From an uncultured Collinsella sp. (lineage in GTDB: Bacteria; Actinomycetota; Coriobacteriia; Coriobacteriales; Coriobacteriaceae), in NCBI GenBank assembly GCA_900752545.1, contig CAADVS010000080.1:1-57803 (forward strand): a stretch of 57,803 nucleotides of DNA, in the 5' to 3' direction. The position numbers were made by a program, and so were the translations under genes. Under the pieces are notes generated by a model. It worked only from the letters and a program-made list of their open reading frames with translations. It did not search any database and was not told the DNA's origin. Numbering within the stretch: position 1 is the first letter of the stretch; every line of letters begins with the position of its first letter. Shown piece after piece: positions 32,118 to 40,022 of this stretch.

Positions 32118-33017
32118 ATGATTGTCGAGAACCATGCGCTGTGGGGCGAGGAGCCGACCGAGGAATATCCGGCGACATTTACGTATTTGGGTGCCGAGCC
32201 GCTGCCCGATAAACCGAATGGCCGCCGCCCTGCCGTGATTATCTGTGGCGGAGGTGCGTTTACGCATATCGCTCCGCATGAGCAGGATCCTGTGGCGTTT
32301 GCGTTTTTGGATCACGGCTACCAGGCCTTTGTGCTCAACTATGTGACGAGTGGCACGGGTGACGTGAGCTTTCCGCACCCCCAGGCAGATCTTGCCAAGA
32401 TGGTCGCCACGGTGCGCGCCAACGCCGACGAGTGGCATGTCGATCCCAAGCGCGTGTGCGTCGTGGGCTTCTCGGCGGGCGGCATGATCTGCGCTTCGCT
32501 GGCAACGCAATGGAAGGCTGGTCCCTTCGCGGGCTTGGCAGGGGCGCGTCCGGACGACATCCGTCCCGATGCCGTGGTGCTGGGCTATCCATTGCTCGAC
32601 TTTGCCTATGTGCGCGACATGCAGACGCGCGATCCGCGCATTGACTTGCGTGTGCCCAAGACGGGCGGCAAGACGGGGCGCGATTTGCTCAACGACTACC
32701 TGTCGATGGTGACGGGTGGCGAGGCAACTGACGAGCATTTGGCCGACATCTGCCCCACCACGCATGTTTCGCGTCAGATGCCGCCGACCTTTGTGTGGGG
32801 CGTGTCCGACGACAAAACGGCGCCGATCGCGCAGGTCTATCCGTTTGCCCAACGCATGGCAGAGGAGGGCGTCCCTTGCGAGATGCACGTCTTTGACCAA
32901 GGTGGTCACGGCCTTTCGCTCGGCAACGCCAACACCGCGGTCGACAACGAGGACAAGCAGGTTTCCGTCCGTCCCTGGATCCGCCTGGCCTTCCGCTTCC
33001 TCGAGCGCCATCTGTAA
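32118..33017 (+). CDS. Alpha/beta hydrolase (acetyl-esterase type)
   Basis: 299 residues. The start at 32118 is chosen because GAAGGGAG lies five bases before it; the frame is open further upstream but without sites. The oxyanion-hole region is IICGGGAFTHIAPHEQDP, the nucleophile is in VVGFSAGGMICA (Ser near 117), and the late QGGHGLSLG carries the catalytic His. The layout matches BD-FAE/Axe-type esterases that remove acetyl groups from sugars. There is no signal peptide, so it acts on imported substrates. It stands alone; a hairpin repeat follows the stop. Confidence 0.88.
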   Translation: MIVENHALWGEEPTEEYPATFTYLGAEPLPDKPNGRRPAVIICGGGAFTHIAPHEQDPVAFAFLDHGYQAFVLNYVTSGTGDVSFPHPQADLAKMVATVRANADEWHVDPKRVCVVGFSAGGMICASLATQWKAGPFAGLAGARPDDIRPDAVVLGYPLLDFAYVRDMQTRDPRIDLRVPKTGGKTGRDLLNDYLSMVTGGEATDEHLADICPTTHVSRQMPPTFVWGVSDDKTAPIAQVYPFAQRMAEEGVPCEMHVFDQGGHGLSLGNANTAVDNEDKQVSVRPWIRLAFRFLERHL

Positions 33018-33046
33018 GAGTCCCGGCATCCAAGCCCTTCAATAAC

Positions 33047-33109
33047 TTGCGGTGAAATAGTTCCTATCTGGGGCATCAACCAGCCCATCCAGGAACTATT
33101 CCACCGCAA
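33047..33109 (+). repeat. TTGCGGTG hairpin repeat, copy 1
   Basis: Arms TTGCGGTGAAATAGTTCCT (33047-33065) and AGGAACTATTCCACCGCAA (33091-33109) pair with one mismatch. The same arms recur at 37186-37248. It lies 30 bases after the esterase stop. Confidence 0.85.
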
Positions 33110-33163
33110 CTTCGTTTTTGATGCCCCGTCCGGAAACTGCGCCCCAGTTTTGCCTTTCAAGGT

Positions 33164-33341
33164 GGGACGCAGTTTCCCATAGGGCCTCGACTGGGAAAGC
33201 GCGTCCCGTTTCGAGCGGGGATTCCGGGATGCATTTTCCGTAAGAGGCCTGTTTGGGAAACCATATCCCGTTTCGAGCCGGAATTCTGGGATGTAGTTTC
33301 CCCGAGAGGCCTCATCGGGAAACTATGGCCCTGAACTCTCC
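33164..33341. repeat. 62-bp tandem repeat, about three units
   Basis: Units begin GGGA(C/T)G at 33164, 33226 and 33288, an exact 62-base period. They share TTTCC, AGGCCT, TGGGAAA and (in the first two) CCCGTTTCGAGC blocks. A degenerate half-unit precedes them from about 33131. Each unit has its own TTTCCC...GGGAAA pairing potential. Units are too similar and contiguous for a CRISPR array. An open frame reading through them into feoB is spurious. Confidence 0.8.
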
Positions 33342-33370
33342 TGCCTGTCCCCATTGCGCCAATTTGCTGA

Positions 33371-33400
33371 TTGAACATCGTTGTGTGTTCGCGCTATCAT
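33371..33400 (+). promoter_or_regulatory. Promoter of feoB
   Basis: TTGAAC (33371-33376), an 18-base spacer, and TATCAT (33395-33400), ending 89 bases before the GTG start. Confidence 0.6.
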
Positions 33401-33413
33401 GCATGGTTAAATT

Positions 33414-33438
33414 GGTTAGCCGTGGCAAACGGTTAGCC
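33414..33438 (+). promoter_or_regulatory. Possible DtxR/IdeR-type iron operator
   Basis: GGTTAGCC occurs twice, at 33414-33421 and 33431-33438. The octamer is the core of the DtxR/IdeR consensus (TTAGGTTAGCCTAACCTAA), and the copies lie just downstream of the predicted transcription start, where a repressor would block initiation. The outer consensus bases match poorly. Confidence 0.45.
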
Positions 33439-33489
33439 AAGGTGAACATAAATGCAACGCCCTGTGGGCGCCAGGGGAGGAACACGGAC

Positions 33490-35850
33490 GTGAAGCTCGA
33501 TACGCTCGAGATTGGAAAGGACGCCGTTGTCGCATCGGTGGCATCGGACGATCAGGCACTCCGACAGCATATTTTGGACATGGGCCTAACGCCGGGCACC
33601 GAAGTCACCATGATGAAGTACGCCCCCATGGGCGATCCGCTCGAGATCCGCCTGCGTGGCTACGAGTTGACACTGCGTAAGGACGATGCCGCTCGCATCG
33701 AGCTCGTGGGTATTCACGACACCGATACGGGTCCGCGCGCTAACGCCGCAATCGGCACGACGGAGCATCCGGCCCTGGGCGAGGGGACGTATTCGCCCCG
33801 TGCGGCAAAGACGGCCGTGCCCGAGGGCGCGCCTCTGCACTTTGCCCTCGCCGGCAACCAAAACTGCGGCAAGACCACGTTATTCAACCAGCTGACGGGC
33901 TCCAACCAGCACGTCGGTAACTTTCCCGGCGTGACGGTCGACCGCAAAGATGGCACCATCCGTAACCATCCCGAGGCGAGCGTTACCGACCTGCCTGGCA
34001 TTTACTCCCTGTCGCCGTACACAGGCGAAGAGGTCGTGAGCCGTCAGTTCATCCTCGACGAGCGCCCGGACGCCATCATCGACATCATTGACGCCACCAA
34101 CATCGAGCGTAACCTGTACCTGACACTGCAGCTCATGGAGCTCGACCGCCCCATGGTCATCGCGCTCAACATGATGGACGAGGTGACCGCCAACGGCGGC
34201 GCCGTGGACGTCAACCTGCTCGAGAGCCTGTTGGGCGTGCCCGTTGTCCCCATTAGCGCTGCCCGCAACGAGGGCATCGGCGAGCTGGTGGACCACGCCC
34301 TGCACGTGGCGCGGTTCCGCGAGCGTCCCGGTCGCCTGGACTTTTGCGCGCCCGACGGTCCGGACGGCGGTGCGCTGCATCGCTGCATCCACGGTATTGC
34401 TAACCTGATCGAGGACCATGCCGTGACGGCGCACATCCCGGTGCGCTTTGCGGCGACCAAGCTGGTTGAGGGCGACGAGCTGGTGACCGAGGCGCTTCAC
34501 CTGGATCGCAACGAGCTCGACGCTATCGAGCACATCATCACCCAGATGGAGGGCGAGGCCGGCACCGACCGCCTGTCCGCGCTGGCCGATATGCGCTTTA
34601 GCTTTATCGGCGACGTGTGCGGGCGCTGCGTCGTCAAACCGCACGAAAGCCGCGAGCACGTGCGCTCCGTCAAGATCGACCGCATCCTGACGGGTCGCTA
34701 CACGGCCATTCCGGCGTTCCTGGTGATCATGGGCCTCGTCTTTTGGCTGACGTTTGGCGTGATCGGCGCGGCGTTGCAGGGACTCATGGAGGACGGTATC
34801 GCTGTCATCATCGCCTCGGCCGATGCGGGCCTCAAGGCGTTCGGAACCAACGACGTGGTGCGCTCGCTGGCTGTCGACGGCGTGCTTACGGGCGTGGGCA
34901 GTGTGTTGACCTTCCTGCCGATTATCGTCGTGCTCTTTTTGTTCCTCTCCATTCTGGAAGACTCCGGATACATGGAGCGCGTGGCCTTTGTCATGGATAA
35001 GGTGCTGCGTCGCTTTGGCCTGTCGGGCCGCAGCTTTGTGCCCATGCTCGTCGGTTTTGGCTGCACCGTGCCGGCTATCATGTCGACCCGTACGCTCCCA
35101 TCCGAGCACGACCGCAAGATGACGGTCATGCTCACGCCGTTCATGAGCTGTTCGGCCAAGTTGCCGGTCTACGGTCTGCTGTGCGGGGCGTTTTTCCCGC
35201 AGGCGACGGTTCCCGCCATGGTCTCGCTCTATCTGATCGGTATCGTGGTCGGCTGCATCGCGGCTTTGGTGCTCAACCGCACGGCATTTAAGGGCGACCC
35301 GGTGCCGTTTATCATGGAGCTTCCCAATTACCGCCTGCCGAGCGTCAAGACGACGGTGATGCTGGCATGGGATAAGGCCAAGGACTTCATCACCAAGGCC
35401 TTTACCATTATCTTTGCCGCTACGGTGGTCATCTGGTTCCTGCAGACGTTCGATATCCGCTTTAACGTGGTCGCTGACCAGTCGCAAAGCCTGCTTGCCG
35501 GTCTGGGTAGCATCATCGCGCCGGTGTTGGCCCCGCTCGGCTTTGGCGACTGGCGCGCCTCGACGGCACTCGTTACGGGACTTATTGCCAAGGAGAGCGT
35601 CATCTCGACGCTCACGGTGCTTTTGGGCGCAACCTCTCCCGCGGCACTGTCAGCCATGTTTTCGCCGTTTACCGCCTACGTGTTCTTGGTCTTTACGCTG
35701 CTGTACCCGCCGTGCGTGGCGTCCATCGGCGCCGTCAAGAGCGAGTTGGGCGCGCGCTATGCCGTGGCTGTATTCGCGTTTCAGGTGACGGTCGCCTGGA
35801 TTGTGGCGTTTGTCGTGCATTCGGCGGGCATATTGCTGGGGTTGGCTTAG
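33490..35850 (+). CDS. feoB: Ferrous iron transporter, FeoA-FeoB fusion
   Basis: 786 residues. The GTG at 33490 has GGGGAGG nine bases upstream; the longer open frame runs through tandem repeats and is rejected. Residues 1-75 are a FeoA/SH3-like domain (LDTLEIGKDAVV...LGLTPG-type LDMGLTPGTEVTMM). The G domain follows with P-loop AGNQNCGKTTLF (121-132), DLPGIYSLSPY, and NMMDE. The remainder is the membrane part with the GFGCTVPAIM and two Gate motifs. FeoB imports Fe2+ using GTP. Fusion of FeoA to FeoB occurs in several Gram-positives. Two GGTTAGCC sites near the promoter suggest iron repression. Confidence 0.95.
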   Translation: MKLDTLEIGKDAVVASVASDDQALRQHILDMGLTPGTEVTMMKYAPMGDPLEIRLRGYELTLRKDDAARIELVGIHDTDTGPRANAAIGTTEHPALGEGTYSPRAAKTAVPEGAPLHFALAGNQNCGKTTLFNQLTGSNQHVGNFPGVTVDRKDGTIRNHPEASVTDLPGIYSLSPYTGEEVVSRQFILDERPDAIIDIIDATNIERNLYLTLQLMELDRPMVIALNMMDEVTANGGAVDVNLLESLLGVPVVPISAARNEGIGELVDHALHVARFRERPGRLDFCAPDGPDGGALHRCIHGIANLIEDHAVTAHIPVRFAATKLVEGDELVTEALHLDRNELDAIEHIITQMEGEAGTDRLSALADMRFSFIGDVCGRCVVKPHESREHVRSVKIDRILTGRYTAIPAFLVIMGLVFWLTFGVIGAALQGLMEDGIAVIIASADAGLKAFGTNDVVRSLAVDGVLTGVGSVLTFLPIIVVLFLFLSILEDSGYMERVAFVMDKVLRRFGLSGRSFVPMLVGFGCTVPAIMSTRTLPSEHDRKMTVMLTPFMSCSAKLPVYGLLCGAFFPQATVPAMVSLYLIGIVVGCIAALVLNRTAFKGDPVPFIMELPNYRLPSVKTTVMLAWDKAKDFITKAFTIIFAATVVIWFLQTFDIRFNVVADQSQSLLAGLGSIIAPVLAPLGFGDWRASTALVTGLIAKESVISTLTVLLGATSPAALSAMFSPFTAYVFLVFTLLYPPCVASIGAVKSELGARYAVAVFAFQVTVAWIVAFVVHSAGILLGLA

Positions 35851-35891
35851 TTATGAATTGACGGCGCAACCTCTGTGTATCGAATTGTTTT

Positions 35892-35930
35892 CGGCCCCGC
35901 ATCTGTACTGACGGATGCGGGGCCGTTGCT
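35892..35930 (+). terminator. Terminator after feoB
   Basis: CGGCCCCGCATC (35892-35903) pairs with GATGCGGGGCCG (35914-35925), then TTGCTATAT. The tail is short in T. Confidence 0.75.
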
Positions 35931-35937
35931 ATATAAT
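35908..35937 (+). promoter_or_regulatory. Promoter of the MFS gene, overlapping the feoB terminator
   Basis: CTGACG (35908-35913) and the perfect TATAAT (35932-35937) with an 18-base spacer. The -35 box lies in the loop of the preceding terminator hairpin. Confidence 0.6.
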
Positions 35938-35970
35938 CGCCTCCGCTCAAAACGATTGGAGACGTTATAT

Positions 35971-37167
35971 ATGACTCAGACAAGGCAAGACGGCATCACG
36001 CTCAAGCAGTGGCTCCCACTCGTCGGGCTCACCTGCTGTGCGTTCGTGTTCAACACGTCGGAGTTTATGCCCATCGGCCTGCTGACCGACATCGCCGCAT
36101 CGTTTTCGCTCACCGAGGCCCAGGCGGGCATCATGATCTCGGTCTATGCTTGGGGCGTCATGCTGCTGTCGCTGCCACTCATGGTGTTTGCCTCGCGCTT
36201 TGAGTTCAAGCGGATGCTGCTCGGCGTGCTCGCCGTGTTTTCTCTGGGTCAGTTCCTGTCCGCTGTGGCACCGACATATCCCATCCTGGTCTGTGCGCGC
36301 CTGGTGGTCGCTTGCGCGCATGCCGTGTTCTGGTCGGTCGCCTCGATCATGGCCTCGCGCCTGGTCGACACCCGCCACGGGGCGCTCGCCATCAGCATGA
36401 TCGCCACGGGCTCGTCCATCGCGCAGATCTTTGGCCTGCCGATCGGCCGCGCCATCGGGCTGGCTGTGGGCTGGCGCATGACATTCGCTGTGGTCGGGGC
36501 CTTCTCTGCCGCCGCGGTGGTGTACCAGGCCGCGGTGTTCCCGGCCATGCCGGCGGGCGAGCGCTTTACCGTCAAACAACTGCCCGAGCTGCTCAAGAAC
36601 CCGTTCCTCATCGCGCTCTACGCAGTCACGGTCTTTATGGCGACCGGCTATTACGCAAGCTACAGCTATATCGAGCCGTTCCTGGCGCAGGTCGCGCACG
36701 TCGACGCGGGCGCCATCACCATGACGCTGACGGCGTTTGGCTGCTCTGGTCTGCTCGGAAGCTGGCTGTTTGGCCGCCTGTTCGATGGGCATCGCTTCCC
36801 GTTCTTGGCTATCACGCTCTCTGGCGTGCCGGTGGCTCTGCTGCTCATGGGTCCGGCCGCATCGTCGCTCGCTGCGATTCTCGCTGTGTGCGCGCTATGG
36901 GGCTGCTGCGCCACGGCCTTCAATGTGGCGTTCCAGGCCGATCTCATCAAGTACACGCCAGCGGATTCGTCGGCTGTCGCCATGTCGATCTTCTCGGGCC
37001 TGTTCAATCTGGGTATTGGCACGGGAACCGCAATCGGCGGCGCCGTGGTGTCGGGCCCGGGCATCGCTTGGATCGGCTACGCGGGCGGCACGATCGCCGT
37101 CGTGGGCGTCATCCTCGCCATCACCGTGCTGTTCCCGGCCATACGCCGCGCAAAGTCCGTTGCCTAG
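35971..37167 (+). CDS. MFS transporter, DHA1/sugar-efflux type
   Basis: 398 residues with twelve predicted membrane helices. The N-terminus TLKQWLPLVGLTCCAFVFNTSEFMPIGLLTDIA is typical of the AraJ/SotB/YdhP drug-or-sugar efflux group, followed by the TEAQAGIMISVYAWGVML motif A region. The ATG at 35971 is used, with GGAG nine bases before; the in-frame codons upstream overlap the promoter. It likely exports sugars, purine nucleosides or drugs; the substrate is not predictable. It is monocistronic, with its own promoter, and a hairpin repeat follows the stop. Confidence 0.9.
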   Translation: MTQTRQDGITLKQWLPLVGLTCCAFVFNTSEFMPIGLLTDIAASFSLTEAQAGIMISVYAWGVMLLSLPLMVFASRFEFKRMLLGVLAVFSLGQFLSAVAPTYPILVCARLVVACAHAVFWSVASIMASRLVDTRHGALAISMIATGSSIAQIFGLPIGRAIGLAVGWRMTFAVVGAFSAAAVVYQAAVFPAMPAGERFTVKQLPELLKNPFLIALYAVTVFMATGYYASYSYIEPFLAQVAHVDAGAITMTLTAFGCSGLLGSWLFGRLFDGHRFPFLAITLSGVPVALLLMGPAASSLAAILAVCALWGCCATAFNVAFQADLIKYTPADSSAVAMSIFSGLFNLGIGTGTAIGGAVVSGPGIAWIGYAGGTIAVVGVILAITVLFPAIRRAKSVA

Positions 37168-37185
37168 CCACATCCTCCTCATCAG

Positions 37186-37248
37186 TTGCGGTGGAATAGT
37201 TCCTGTTTAAGGCCTCTGAAGGCCCAAGTAGGAACTATTTCACCGCAA
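37186..37248 (+). repeat. TTGCGGTG hairpin repeat, copy 2
   Basis: Arms TTGCGGTGGAATAGTTCCT (37186-37204) and AGGAACTATTTCACCGCAA (37230-37248). The single variable position is swapped between arms relative to copy 1 at 33047, while the loops differ fully. It lies 18 bases after the MFS stop. Confidence 0.85.
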
Positions 37249-37321
37249 CTTATTTTGGGGAAGAGGATGCAAGCTGGGCATACAATGGATGTCGTTGTGT
37301 TGAGCTTACCGGGAGGCTGTT

Positions 37322-38698
37322 ATGTGGGCATACGAGACGACGTTCTATCAGATCTATCCGCTGGGCTTTTGCGGGGCTCCACGCGAAAACGCCGCTCCCG
37401 TTGCCGAGGATGAGCTCGCCCAGGCTGCCAACGTCGCGCCCAATCCCGATGCTCCTATCATGAAGATCGCCCAATGGGCCGACTACCTGCAGGAACTCGG
37501 TATTGGCGCTGTACTGATCAACCCGCTGCTCGAATCCGATAGCCACGGCTACGATACGCGCAGCCTGTGCCATATCGACCGTCGCCTGGGTGGGGATGCC
37601 GATTTTGCCGCCGTGTGCGAGACGCTGCATGCCCACGGCATTCGCGTGGTGCTCGATGCCGTCTTTAACCATGTGGGCCGTGGCTTTTGGGCCTTCCGCG
37701 ATGTGCAGGAACGCAAGTGGGACTCGCCCTACAAGGACTGGTTTCACATCAGTTTTGACGGCGACTCGTGCTACGGCGACGGCTTTTGGTACGAGGGCTG
37801 GGAAGGCCATTTTGAGCTTGTGAAGCTCAACCTGCAAAATCCCGCTGTGGTCGATTACCTGCTCGAGTCCGTGCGCCGTTGGGCCGACGTCTTTGGCGTC
37901 GACGGTCTGCGCCTGGACGTTGCCTATATGCTCGACCGCGACTTTATGCGCCGGCTGCACGCCTTTACCCGTGAGCTCAAGCCCGGCTTTGTACTGATTG
38001 GTGAGACGCTCCATGGCGACTACAACCAGATCGTCAACGACGAGATGCTCGACTCCTGCACCAACTACGAGTGCTACAAGGGCCTGTACTCCAGCTTTAA
38101 CTCGGTCAACATGTTCGAGATTGCCCATTCGCTGCATCGCCAGTTTGGCGGCGACCCGTGGTGCATCTACCGCGGCAAACACCTGCTGTCGTTTGTCGAC
38201 AACCACGACGTGCCGCGTCTGGCGAGCATCCTGACGGACAAGTCCTGCCTGCGCCCCGCCTATGGCATGCTGTTTGGCATGCCGGGCATTCCGTGCGTCT
38301 ACTATGGCAGCGAGTGGGGAATTGCTGGCGAAAAGGGCGGCCCCGATGGCGACTGGGCGCTGCGACCTGCGCTCGATGAGCCTGCGCCCAACGAGCTGAC
38401 GGCCTTCATCAAACAGCTCACGCACCTGCGCTCGGCCGACGACGCGGCGGCCCGTGCTCTCAACTACGGTGCGTATCGCAACGTGGTGATACAGAACAAG
38501 CAGCTGCTGTTCGAGCGCGCCTGCGATGACGCGACGGTGCTCGTGGCGGTTAATGCTGTGAACGAGCCCTATACCTTTGGAGCCGGCGAACTCAACGGCT
38601 CCTTCGTCGACCTGCTTGCCGACGACGCGCCCACGGTCGAGCTGACGGGTACCCTCGAGCTTGCGCCCTACGAGGCGCGCTATCTGTTGAGGGCCTAG
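37322..38698 (+). CDS. Alpha-amylase family (GH13) glycosidase
   Basis: 458 residues, no signal peptide, so intracellular. GH13 regions appear in order: I DAVFNH, II GLRLDVAY (nucleophile Asp), III LIGETLHG (acid/base Glu), and IV FVDNHDVPR (Asp). The N-terminal FYQIYPLGFCG matches maltodextrin-type or sugar-hydrolysing members such as alpha-glucosidase or cyclomaltodextrinase. It is too short for a branching enzyme. The start ATG is preceded by GGGAGG. A DNA glycosylase gene follows after three bases, a functionally unrelated but tightly spaced partner. Confidence 0.92.
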   Translation: MWAYETTFYQIYPLGFCGAPRENAAPVAEDELAQAANVAPNPDAPIMKIAQWADYLQELGIGAVLINPLLESDSHGYDTRSLCHIDRRLGGDADFAAVCETLHAHGIRVVLDAVFNHVGRGFWAFRDVQERKWDSPYKDWFHISFDGDSCYGDGFWYEGWEGHFELVKLNLQNPAVVDYLLESVRRWADVFGVDGLRLDVAYMLDRDFMRRLHAFTRELKPGFVLIGETLHGDYNQIVNDEMLDSCTNYECYKGLYSSFNSVNMFEIAHSLHRQFGGDPWCIYRGKHLLSFVDNHDVPRLASILTDKSCLRPAYGMLFGMPGIPCVYYGSEWGIAGEKGGPDGDWALRPALDEPAPNELTAFIKQLTHLRSADDAAARALNYGAYRNVVIQNKQLLFERACDDATVLVAVNAVNEPYTFGAGELNGSFVDLLADDAPTVELTGTLELAPYEARYLLRA

Positions 38699-38701
38699 GC
38701 C

Positions 38702-39265
38702 ATGGCTGCGTCCGACGAGGGCTATCAACATATTGAGCATGGGTTTGAGCCCGTGTTCGACCAGCACTCGCGCGTTTTGGTGCTCGGGTCGTTTCCCTCG
38801 GTGCTTTCGCGCACCAATGCCTTTTATTACGGCAACCCCCAGAATCGCTTTTGGCGCGTGATGGCCGCGTGTCTCGGTGTGCCCGTGCCGCCCAACGAGG
38901 GCGATTCTTTGGCAAGCGGTGAGCCCGCGACGCTCGACGCCTCGATTGCTGCCAAGCGATCCATGCTGCTGAACGGCGGCGTGGCCCTGTGGGATGTGAT
39001 TGAGAGCTGCGACATTAAGGGCTCGAGTGACGCGAGCATTCGCAACGTTGTGCCGGCACATATCGGGCGCATTACCGGCGCAGCTCCCATTGAGCAGGTG
39101 ATATGCAACGGAGGTACGGCGGGGCGCCTCTATAAGCGCTATCTACAGGAGCGGACGGGTCTGTCCGCTGTCGTATTGCCGTCAACTAGTCCCGCTAACG
39201 CGGCTTGGCGTCTGGAACGTCTTGTTGAGCGCTGGCGCGAGGCAGTCGACTGGGGCGCTCTGTAA
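38702..39265 (+). CDS. Hypoxanthine-DNA glycosylase (UDG family 6-like)
   Basis: 187 residues of the uracil-DNA-glycosylase superfamily. Motif 1 is LGSFPSVLSRTNAFYYGNPQNRFWRVM, with the Asn-containing active-site segment GNPQNRFW typical of HDG/DNA-deoxyinosine glycosylases. The late VVLPSTSPANAAW matches motif 2 (the leucine/intercalation region). These enzymes remove deaminated adenine (hypoxanthine) from DNA. A G/A-poor spacer and the three-base gap suggest co-translation with the GH13 gene. It ends one base from the convergent unknown gene. Confidence 0.88.
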   Translation: MAASDEGYQHIEHGFEPVFDQHSRVLVLGSFPSVLSRTNAFYYGNPQNRFWRVMAACLGVPVPPNEGDSLASGEPATLDASIAAKRSMLLNGGVALWDVIESCDIKGSSDASIRNVVPAHIGRITGAAPIEQVICNGGTAGRLYKRYLQERTGLSAVVLPSTSPANAAWRLERLVERWREAVDWGAL

Positions 39266-39266
39266 T

Positions 39267-39929
39267 TTAGATATCTGATTGAGCATGGGCGCCGAGGCGT
39301 TTGATGATGGCGCGCCAGGTCGGCGCGGGCAGCGCGGGCTCGACACGCACCATGCCGTCGGCATCGACGCTACCGGCATTGCCACCGCCAAGCAGCTGCG
39401 CATGCTCAATGGAGCAGCCCATGCGCACGGCGCCCACGAGCTTATCCATCGCTTCCGAAAATGGTCGGCGCAGGAGGCCCATGCGCGGGGAGTGGCGAAG
39501 CGCTGCAATGCCGCTGCCGGCACAGATGACAACGCCGCCGCACCACAATTGGTCATGGCGCTTACATGCCTTGTGCAGACGAACGGCGGTCCCGCGCGCC
39601 TGCTTAGCGTCCTCTTGCGCGGTTCGAATCGCGGCATAGACGCGCGTTCCCGTACCGCCAAAGCGCTCAAGCGCCTGCTCGATAGCTGTCAACGTCTCAT
39701 CGTCAGCCACATCTTCAATGGCCAGCACGATGCCATCGGCAACGCTGCCGGCATCATCCGCCTCCAAATCAACCGGGCGGGGGAGCGCGGTGCCGGAAAG
39801 CTGTGCATAGGCGGCGATGGCATCTTGCAGGTCCCAGAGCAAAAACTCAAGATCGGCGCTATCGGGAATGCTGATATACGCAATGGTTCGCAACGTTTTT
39901 GGTACATCGCCGCGTGAGGTCGTCTCCAT
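39267..39929 (-). CDS. Conserved protein of unknown function
   Basis: 220 residues. I do not recognise the family with confidence. There is no signal peptide and no membrane segment. The N-terminal half is acidic and Ala-rich, with alternating strands and helices (TIAYISIPDSADLEFLL, VADGIVLAIEDVADDETL). The C-terminal half has two Cys (HKACKRH, VVICAGSGI) and a Gly-rich GGGNAGSV. The pattern hints at a flavodoxin-like or nucleotide-binding alpha/beta fold, but no diagnostic motif is present. AAAGGAGG four bases before the ATG and normal codon use show that it is a real gene. It is convergent with the glycosylase gene. Confidence 0.7.
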   Translation of the reverse strand: METTSRGDVPKTLRTIAYISIPDSADLEFLLWDLQDAIAAYAQLSGTALPRPVDLEADDAGSVADGIVLAIEDVADDETLTAIEQALERFGGTGTRVYAAIRTAQEDAKQARGTAVRLHKACKRHDQLWCGGVVICAGSGIAALRHSPRMGLLRRPFSEAMDKLVGAVRMGCSIEHAQLLGGGNAGSVDADGMVRVEPALPAPTWRAIIKRLGAHAQSDI

Positions 39930-40022
39930 GCCGCCTCCTTTCCGGTTGGTTTCCGTTTAGGTTACACCGTCTGGCGGCGTCTCGCCGCGCTATCCTAATG
40001 CAACCCTTACGAAAGGAACGCC

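Noticed and set aside
33164..33341. CRISPR array
   Set aside because: The 62-base units repeat in full with no unique spacers, and no cas gene is in the window.
33253..33489. N-terminal 79-codon extension of feoB
   Set aside because: The frame runs through the 62-bp tandem repeats and the promoter. The GTG at 33490 has a proper ribosome binding site and begins the FeoA domain.
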